A stretch of DNA of 16,840 nt, taken from contig JAIRNN010000013.1 in assembly GCA_031257995.1 (NCBI GenBank), forward strand, positions 1-16,840, in the 5' to 3' direction. The notes under the pieces were generated by a model. That model had not been told where the DNA came from, made no database searches, and saw only the letters and a program-made list of their open reading frames with translations. Shown piece after piece: positions 12,336-16,840 of this stretch. How positions within the stretch are numbered: position 1 is the first letter of the stretch; every line of letters begins with the position of its first letter. The position numbers and the translations under genes are program-made. Source of the DNA: Spirochaetaceae bacterium (lineage in GTDB: Bacteria > Spirochaetota > Spirochaetia > Treponematales > Breznakiellaceae).

Positions 12336-14233
12336 ACAATATTTTGGTCATTGCGTCATTTGAAAAAGGCCGGGGAACAGGCCATCTCGTCCGGTCATCG
12401 CGTCTCGTGACGGAACTGCGGGCGCGGGGATTCAACGCCCTGCTCTGCATCACCGGCAACCGGAACGAGGAAGAAGCCGCCAAGATCATAGACGGGTTTG
12501 ATTTCCAATACCGCATCCCCCTCTCCGAGATACGCGAAACCGTACGGGGTCCCGTGCAGGCTGCCGCATGGGAGCTTATCGTTACCGACCGTTTCGAGAC
12601 CCTGCCCGAAGAAGCCCAGATCTATCACGGACTCGCGCCCGTCCTCGGCATCGACGAAGGCGGCAAGAGCCGCGAGCATTTCGACTTCCTTCTCGACATT
12701 CTCCATTGCGGCGGCATTCCCCCCAACGAGCGGCGGCCCGATCTAGCGACCGGACTTCCGGTTTCCCCTCCGTTCCAATTGTCCCCGCCCCCTGAAAAAC
12801 CCGACCCGGATACAAAGCGGCTCCGCATACTGATCGCTTTCGGCGGAGAGGATTCAAGCGGCTTCGGACAGAGAACCTGTCTCGCGCTCATGGGGCGAAG
12901 CGATATGAGGCTTACCGTCGTTACCCCATCCAACCCGGTCCCCGGTTTGGGGGCGCGGCTTACGGATTTTGATCTCGTGATCACGCACTACGGGCTTACC
13001 GCTTATGAAGCGCTGGCCGCCGGAGTCCCCGTGCTGCTCGAACATCCGAGTAGCATACACCGGGCACTTGCGAAAAAAACGGGATTCTGGCCGCCGGGCG
13101 TTCGGGAACTCGCCCGGCTGCCGGATGGGGAAGCCGGGCGGTGGGTTGCCGAAACATTAAAGCTGCGAGCCTTAGCCCTAGCCGCAAAACTCAAGCCCGC
13201 CGGGGAAACACCCCTTACCCTACCCGATTATATCGCGTCTCTCTCGCCGCAGGTCTACCGGCAATGTCCCGTGTGCGGCGGAGCGCGGGGCCGTATCGCC
13301 GCACGTTTCCCCCGGCGCACCTACCGGATCTGCCCCGAATGCGGCGTTGTTTATATGGACCGCCTTGATGAGCCGCCGATTGAATACGCCGAGCAATACT
13401 TCTTCGACTTCTACAAAGCGCAATACGGCAAAACGTATATAGAAGATTTTTCGAATCTCAAGGTGGCGGCGGCAGGGCGGATCAACTATATCCTCCAGCT
13501 GCTGGAAGAAGACCCTGCGGCATGCGGTGCCGCAGCACATATCGCACACGCGGCAAATGCCGTGGCGGAAACTCCCGCGTTTTCTGAATTTCAGGACGAG
13601 AATCAGTCAAGGGCGCGTCCTTCACGGCTTGAGCTTTTGCGGCCGCCACGAAAAATACTGGATGTCGGCTGCGCCTACGGCTCGTTCTTGCAAGCGGCCC
13701 AGGAAGCGGGCTTTTTCATGACGATCGGGCTTGACCCGGCGGAAAGTGCGGTTCAGTATCTCAAGGGCCAGATCGGTATATTCGCGCTCAAAGGCTTTTT
13801 TCCGGACGACTGCCTGATCGGGCCGGGCAACCTCTCGTTTTGGGAAGAAGAATATTTTGATGTGGTAACGATGTGGTATGTGATCGAGCATATTACCGAC
13901 GTACAAAAGGCCCTGAAAACGGTTGCCGCGCTGTTGAAAAAGGGCGGTATTTTTGCCTTTTCAACGCCGTCGCGAAGCGGGATTTCGGGCAAAAAGAACC
14001 TCCGCGCCTTTCTCGAAAAGAGTCCCGCCGACCACCGCACGGTCTGGGACCCGCGCCGGGCGAAACGGCTGCTGGGCAACGCCGGGTTTGACGTGAAAAA
14101 GATCGTAGTTACCGGCCACCACCCCGAACGTTTTCCTCGCTGGACGTGGTTTCTCGGAGAGAGCGCCCTCCTCAAGATCAGTCAAGTCTTCGGGCTCGGC
14201 GACACATTTGAGGTGTATACGGTTAAGAAGTAA
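12332..14233 (+). CDS. Fusion: SpsG/PseG-like domain + Zn-ribbon class I methyltransferase
   Basis: 633 residues from ATG 12332 (GGAGG at 12323-12327), overlapping the SpsF stop by 4 bp; the earlier in-frame start at 12284 lies inside spsF and has no SD. Residues 1 to about 300 are SpsG/PseG-like: FEKGRGTGHLVRSSRL near the start, LGIDEGGKSREHFDFLL, and DLVITHYGLTAYEALAAGVP, as in the nucleotide-binding half of family-28-type glycosyltransferase folds. Then a zinc ribbon, C312/C315 and C334/C337, followed by a SAM methyltransferase with motif I ILDVGCAYGSF (D444, G446), acidic LDPAE, and FDVVTMWYVIEHITD as post-motif II. Ribbon-plus-methyltransferase proteins of this type often C- or O-methylate nucleotide sugars. 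The fusion suggests sequential release and methylation of the same intermediate. Confidence 0.88.
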   Translation: MNNILVIASFEKGRGTGHLVRSSRLVTELRARGFNALLCITGNRNEEEAAKIIDGFDFQYRIPLSEIRETVRGPVQAAAWELIVTDRFETLPEEAQIYHGLAPVLGIDEGGKSREHFDFLLDILHCGGIPPNERRPDLATGLPVSPPFQLSPPPEKPDPDTKRLRILIAFGGEDSSGFGQRTCLALMGRSDMRLTVVTPSNPVPGLGARLTDFDLVITHYGLTAYEALAAGVPVLLEHPSSIHRALAKKTGFWPPGVRELARLPDGEAGRWVAETLKLRALALAAKLKPAGETPLTLPDYIASLSPQVYRQCPVCGGARGRIAARFPRRTYRICPECGVVYMDRLDEPPIEYAEQYFFDFYKAQYGKTYIEDFSNLKVAAAGRINYILQLLEEDPAACGAAAHIAHAANAVAETPAFSEFQDENQSRARPSRLELLRPPRKILDVGCAYGSFLQAAQEAGFFMTIGLDPAESAVQYLKGQIGIFALKGFFPDDCLIGPGNLSFWEEEYFDVVTMWYVIEHITDVQKALKTVAALLKKGGIFAFSTPSRSGISGKKNLRAFLEKSPADHRTVWDPRRAKRLLGNAGFDVKKIVVTGHHPERFPRWTWFLGESALLKISQVFGLGDTFEVYTVKK

Positions 14234-14258
14234 GGTGAGGGAAGCCGCAGTAACATTG

Positions 14259-14520
14259 TTGCCGACCCCTCGCTACAGACCTAAACTGACCCACAGAATA
14301 ACACGCGCCTGTCCCGTCCGGCAGAGCCTATCGCTACTAGGCTAAGTGCTACTCATGCACTTGGGTCAAATGCTGCCCATGCGCTTGGGCGAGTGCGTCC
14401 ATTGCTACGGCCCGATCCGTCGCTAGACCACCGGGCACAGCTCATTCCGGCCGTCTACCATCTGTGGGTCAAGTTTAGGCTACAGACACGCACTCCGGTC
14501 GATATGGCCAGCCGTAGGCA
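14259..14520 (-). repeat. Dispersed repeat RPT1, copy E, split by a 200-bp insertion
   Basis: The plus-strand pieces TTGCCGACCCCTCGC (14259-14273) and 14485-14506 are the two halves of an inverted RPT1 copy. The second piece is identical over 22 nt to 6902-6923 in copy B, and the first is identical over 15 nt to the complement of 8473-8487 in copy C. Removing 14280-14479 and one copy of the 7-bp duplication restores CCCCTCGCT-ACAG-ACACGC, the same spacing as CCCCTCGCT-TCGG-ACACGC in copy B. Confidence 0.85.
14280..14479. mobile_element. 200-bp MITE-like element (MITE-B) with 7-bp target duplication
   Basis: Terminal inverted repeats CCTAAACTGACCCACAGA (14280-14297) and TCTGTGGGTCAAGTTTAGG (14461-14479; one-base gap). 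Flanked on both sides by CTACAGA (14273-14279 and 14480-14486), a perfect 7-bp target site duplication. No reading frame of note. Inside are two imperfect 22-nt tandem units (14346-14367 and 14370-14391; 16 of 22 match). Confidence 0.87.
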
Positions 14521-14626
14521 ATTCCGATTTCAAAACGAAAATAGGCCTCAACTTTTACCGTAAGAGACAATTTTAGGCAACGCAAACGATTGAAACGTGA
14601 TGGGATGGGGGCGTTGCTGGGGTGGG

Positions 14627-14740
14627 CCCCCGCTGCGGGGGTAAGCGGAGGACCAACCGGAGGGTGGTGCGGGCGCGCCTTTAGGGGTGGACGTATCGAC
14701 CGGTGTGCGTGTCCGGAGCGGAGGGGGAGACTTCCCCCAC
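14627..14740 (+). repeat. Dispersed repeat RPT1, copy D
   Basis: Hairpin CCCCC-GCTGC-GGGGG (14627-14641), GGAGGACCAACCGGAGGGTG, GGCGCGCCTTTAGGGG, TATCGACCGGTGTGCGTGTC, and a terminal hairpin GGGGGA..TTCCCCC (14723-14738). It ends 9 bp before a perfect -10 box and 63 bp before the GH51 start. Confidence 0.87.
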
Positions 14741-14749
14741 CTGAATAGT

Positions 14750-14755
14750 TATAAT
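14750..14755 (+). promoter_or_regulatory. Perfect -10 box upstream of the GH51 gene
   Basis: TATAAT at 14750-14755, 48 bp before the ATG. The -35 position falls inside the terminal hairpin of RPT1 copy D and shows no TTGACA, so either an activator is needed or the box is not used. Confidence 0.45.
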
Positions 14756-14803
14756 AAAACAACGATAAAGTAAGCCAACACAGGGAGTGTCAAAGGAGTA
14801 GTA

Positions 14804-16330
14804 ATGAAGGGAAAAGTGGTTATCCACCGGGAATTTTCAATCGGCGAAGTGGACAAGCGGATCTACGGGTCTTTTATCGAGCACCTGGGCCGAGCGGTCT
14901 ACGGCGGCATATACGAGCCGGGGCATCCGGAGGCCGATGAAGCCGGTTTCCGCAAGGACGTGATCGGTCTGGTTCGGGAGTTAAATGTCCCTGTCGTGCG
15001 CTACCCCGGCGGCAATTTTGTTTCCGGCTACAACTGGGAAGACGGGGTGGGACCGGTGGAAAAACGTCCGGTACGCCAAGAACTGGCGTGGATGACGCTG
15101 GAGCCCAACAGGATGGGGACCAATGAATTTGTCCGGTGGGCCCGCCGGGCGGGAACCGAAGTCATGATGGCAGTGAATCTGGGGACACGGGGGCCCGATG
15201 CGGCCCGCAACCTCGTGGAGTACTGCAATTTTTCCAAAGGCACGGCATGGAGCGATCTTAGACGAAGCCACGGCTGCGAGGCCCCGCACGGCATCAAACT
15301 CTGGTGTCTGGGGAACGAGATGGACGGCCCTTGGCAGATATGCCATCGTACCGCCGCCGAGTATGGAAGGCTCGCTGCCGAAGCCGCCAAAGTAATGAAA
15401 TGGACGGATCCCTCCATCGAGCTGGTGGCCTGCGGCAGTTCCGGCGCCCGGATGCCCACTTTTGGCAGTTGGGAGTCCGAAGTTCTGGATCATGTGTACG
15501 ATCATGCGGATTACGTGTCCCTGCATATTTATTTTGACAACCGGGGTAACGACACCCCCAATTTCTTGGGCAAAAGTCTGGAGATGGATTCCTTTATCAA
15601 AACGGTGGCGGGGATCTGCGATCTGGCAAAGGCGAAAAAACGCGGCAAGAAAACCGTGAATCTTTCTTTTGACGAGTGGAACGTCTGGTTCCACAGCAAC
15701 GACGCGGACAGAAAAAGAGAGAAGTGGACTGTCGCGCCTTCCCAGCTTGAAGACATCTACACCATGGAAGACGCTTTGGTCGTAGGCTGTATGCTCATCA
15801 CTCTGCTCAAAAACGCCGACCGGGTGAAGGTTGCCTGCCTGGCCCAACTGGTCAACGTTATTGCCCCCATCATGACCGAAAACGGCGGCAAGGCGTGGCG
15901 GCAGACTATCTTCTACCCCTTCATGCACGCCTCGAAGTACGGCAGGGGAACGGTTCTCCGTTGCCCGGTGAAGGTGGCAACCTACGATTCCCGCGAATAT
16001 ACGGACATCCCCTACTTGGAAACGGTGGCAGTTCACGACCCGGCAGCGGAAACCCTTACCCTCTTTGCGGTCAACCGGAACCTTACGGAAGCCATGGAAC
16101 TGGAAGCCGGTCTGCACGGCTTTGAGGATTATCGCTTTATCGAGCATATTACCCTGCACAACCCGGATCTTCACGCCGTCAATTCCGCCGGAGGGGAAAA
16201 GATAAGACCTGAAAAGGCCGCGCCGAGAAAACGTGACGGCCCGTGTCTGGATGTGACGCTGCCCCCGGCCTCATGGAACGTGATTCGTCTGGGAAGGGCG
16301 CTGCCAGCGCATATCGACAGGCCATTCTAG
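14804..16330 (+). CDS. abfA: Alpha-L-arabinofuranosidase, glycoside hydrolase family 51
   Basis: 508 residues, usual for bacterial GH51. Removes terminal arabinofuranosyl units from arabinan or arabinoxylan oligosaccharides by a retaining mechanism. IYGSFIEHLGRAVYGGIYEP, VVRYPGGNFVSGYNWEDG and LEPNRMGTNEFVRW are family signatures. Acid/base E172 in LWCLGNEMDGPW and nucleophile E291 in LSFDEWNVW are both present; the (beta/alpha)8 barrel is followed by the C-terminal beta domain (ETLTLFAVNRN, PPASWNVIRL). No signal peptide, so it acts in the cytoplasm on imported oligosaccharides. ATG at 14804 with AAGGAG at 14793-14798 (5-nt spacing). It stands alone between repeats, without a transporter or araBAD genes in view; the C-terminal tail after the beta domain is slightly longer than in many homologues. 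Confidence 0.96.
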   Translation: MKGKVVIHREFSIGEVDKRIYGSFIEHLGRAVYGGIYEPGHPEADEAGFRKDVIGLVRELNVPVVRYPGGNFVSGYNWEDGVGPVEKRPVRQELAWMTLEPNRMGTNEFVRWARRAGTEVMMAVNLGTRGPDAARNLVEYCNFSKGTAWSDLRRSHGCEAPHGIKLWCLGNEMDGPWQICHRTAAEYGRLAAEAAKVMKWTDPSIELVACGSSGARMPTFGSWESEVLDHVYDHADYVSLHIYFDNRGNDTPNFLGKSLEMDSFIKTVAGICDLAKAKKRGKKTVNLSFDEWNVWFHSNDADRKREKWTVAPSQLEDIYTMEDALVVGCMLITLLKNADRVKVACLAQLVNVIAPIMTENGGKAWRQTIFYPFMHASKYGRGTVLRCPVKVATYDSREYTDIPYLETVAVHDPAAETLTLFAVNRNLTEAMELEAGLHGFEDYRFIEHITLHNPDLHAVNSAGGEKIRPEKAAPRKRDGPCLDVTLPPASWNVIRLGRALPAHIDRPF

Positions 16331-16350
16331 GCTGGTGTAGTTGTTCTGCT

Positions 16351-16398
16351 TAAGAAAATATAAGGAGGGGGACGCCTCCCACTGTCAACAAGTTAAGG
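16351..16398 (+). repeat. Short dispersed repeat RPT2, copy 3
   Basis: TAAGAAAATATAAGGAGG, hairpin GGAGGGGGACGCCTCC, then CACTGTCAACAAGTTAAGG: same layout as 1296-1343. It begins 20 bp after the GH51 stop; the hairpin could act as a weak terminator but has no T run. The rest of 16331-16500 shows nothing else. Confidence 0.75.
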
Positions 16399-16500
16399 AA
16401 CAAGGACGAGCGGGACATTCCGTTGACGGAACCAAACCTGTTATGCCGGACAACTTAAGCCCGTTATGCGCGGTTGGGGCTGCCTTATATTTTTTAACTA

Positions 16501-16720
16501 TTGAGGCTGTTTCAAAACCCCACGCGAACCTTGGACTGCCCGTATTTACCGCCAGCCCTCAGTTGAATTTAACCGCGAAGGCACAGAGGGTTTTTACCGG
16601 CAACTTCGCGTTCTGCCGTCAATTTGTCTGTTTTGCAAGTGTTCAATAGTGCCTGTAAAGCCGGTGGGCTATCAAACCGGCAAACGCCATCCTTATTCGC
16701 CTTCACGGTTAATTCCTTCT
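16501..16720 (-). mobile_element. MITE-A family, copy 2 (truncated)
   Basis: Begins with TTGAGGCTGTTTCAAAACCC, the diverged form of the MITE-A terminal repeat. Read on the minus strand, the rest follows copy 1 from AAGGAATTAACCG through the terminal repeat, with about 150 bp of internal sequence missing. The other end (where copy 1 has about 55 bp up to its left terminal repeat) is absent; the IS3-like end starts right there. Confidence 0.75.
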
Positions 16721-16722
16721 GC

Positions 16723-16840
16723 TGGACCTTACCCTATCTGGTAGATACAAAAATAAGCGGGAAATATAATGTAAGAGGAGAAAAAGATGGGAAAGCAAGA
16801 CAAGGAACGGCGGGTGTACACCAGGGAATTCAAAGCCGAG
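16723..16840 (+). mobile_element. Left end of an IS3-like insertion sequence (runs off the window)
   Basis: TGGACCTTACCC at 16723 resembles IS3-type left ends (TGNAC...), 64 bp before an orfA start, the normal distance. It abuts the truncated MITE-A copy, suggesting insertion into it. The right end and target duplication are outside the window. Confidence 0.55.
16787..16840 (+). CDS. IS3-family transposase OrfA, first 18 codons
   Basis: ATG at 16787 with GAGGAG at 16775-16780. The translation MGKQDKERRVYTREFKAE matches the usual start of IS3-type OrfA proteins (basic, then YTxEFKxE, entering the helix-turn-helix). Cut by the window edge; the subgroup cannot be told. Confidence 0.72.
   Translation, partial: MGKQDKERRVYTREFKAE

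Noticed and set aside
14981..16174. 397-codon minus-strand frame opposite GH51
   Set aside because: Antisense to a gene with both catalytic Glu in place; the length comes from codon bias.

Overview
The window most resembles a host-associated Treponema-like spirochaete. The basis is a spiro-SPASM protein (a family I know from spirochaetes) inside a glycan-type gene cluster, sugar genes of the kind treponemes use on plant carbohydrate (an L-fucose isomerase, a GH51 arabinofuranosidase, an ABC sugar-binding protein), and a GC-rich sequence full of degenerate repeats and broken genes. The assignment is inference: there is no rRNA or marker gene here.

Layout. 1-1230 is decay: an IS982-type transposase remnant, a truncated 5' copy of fucI carrying an 11-G tract, and a small Cys-rich lipoprotein gene with an in-frame stop whose ribosome-binding site is the last stretch of the fucI fragment. 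1231-1945 is repeat-rich non-coding DNA. 1946-3715 is an intact fucI. 3716-4137 holds hairpins, homopolymer runs and a copy of a dispersed repeat that I call RPT1. 4138-5224 is a periplasmic sugar-binding protein gene broken by a frameshift. 5370-5814 is a 445-bp non-autonomous element with 20-bp terminal inverted repeats. On the minus strand follow a PhnP-like metallo-beta-lactamase-fold phosphodiesterase (5914-6711), tRNA-Pro(UGG) placed directly in front of it, another RPT1 copy, tRNA-Trp(CCA), and an unrecognised overlapping two-gene unit (7287-8058) bracketed by 34-nt direct repeats.

From 8637 to 14233 five plus-strand genes run with tiny gaps or overlaps: an XRE regulator, spiro-SPASM, a GT-A-like glycosyltransferase-type protein, an SpsF-type cytidylyltransferase, and an SpsG-type domain fused to a Zn-ribbon methyltransferase. 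I read this as one operon for activating, transferring and methylating a nucleotide-linked sugar or related surface group; the product is unknown. It is the best candidate for an undescribed system here.

14234-14803 is a stack of mobile repeats: an RPT1 copy split by a 200-bp element with a clear 7-bp target duplication, then another RPT1 copy that ends beside a perfect TATAAT box in front of the GH51 arabinofuranosidase gene (14804-16330). The window closes with a second, opposite-facing copy of the 445-bp element family, apparently cut by an IS3-like element whose orfA starts at 16787 and runs off the edge.
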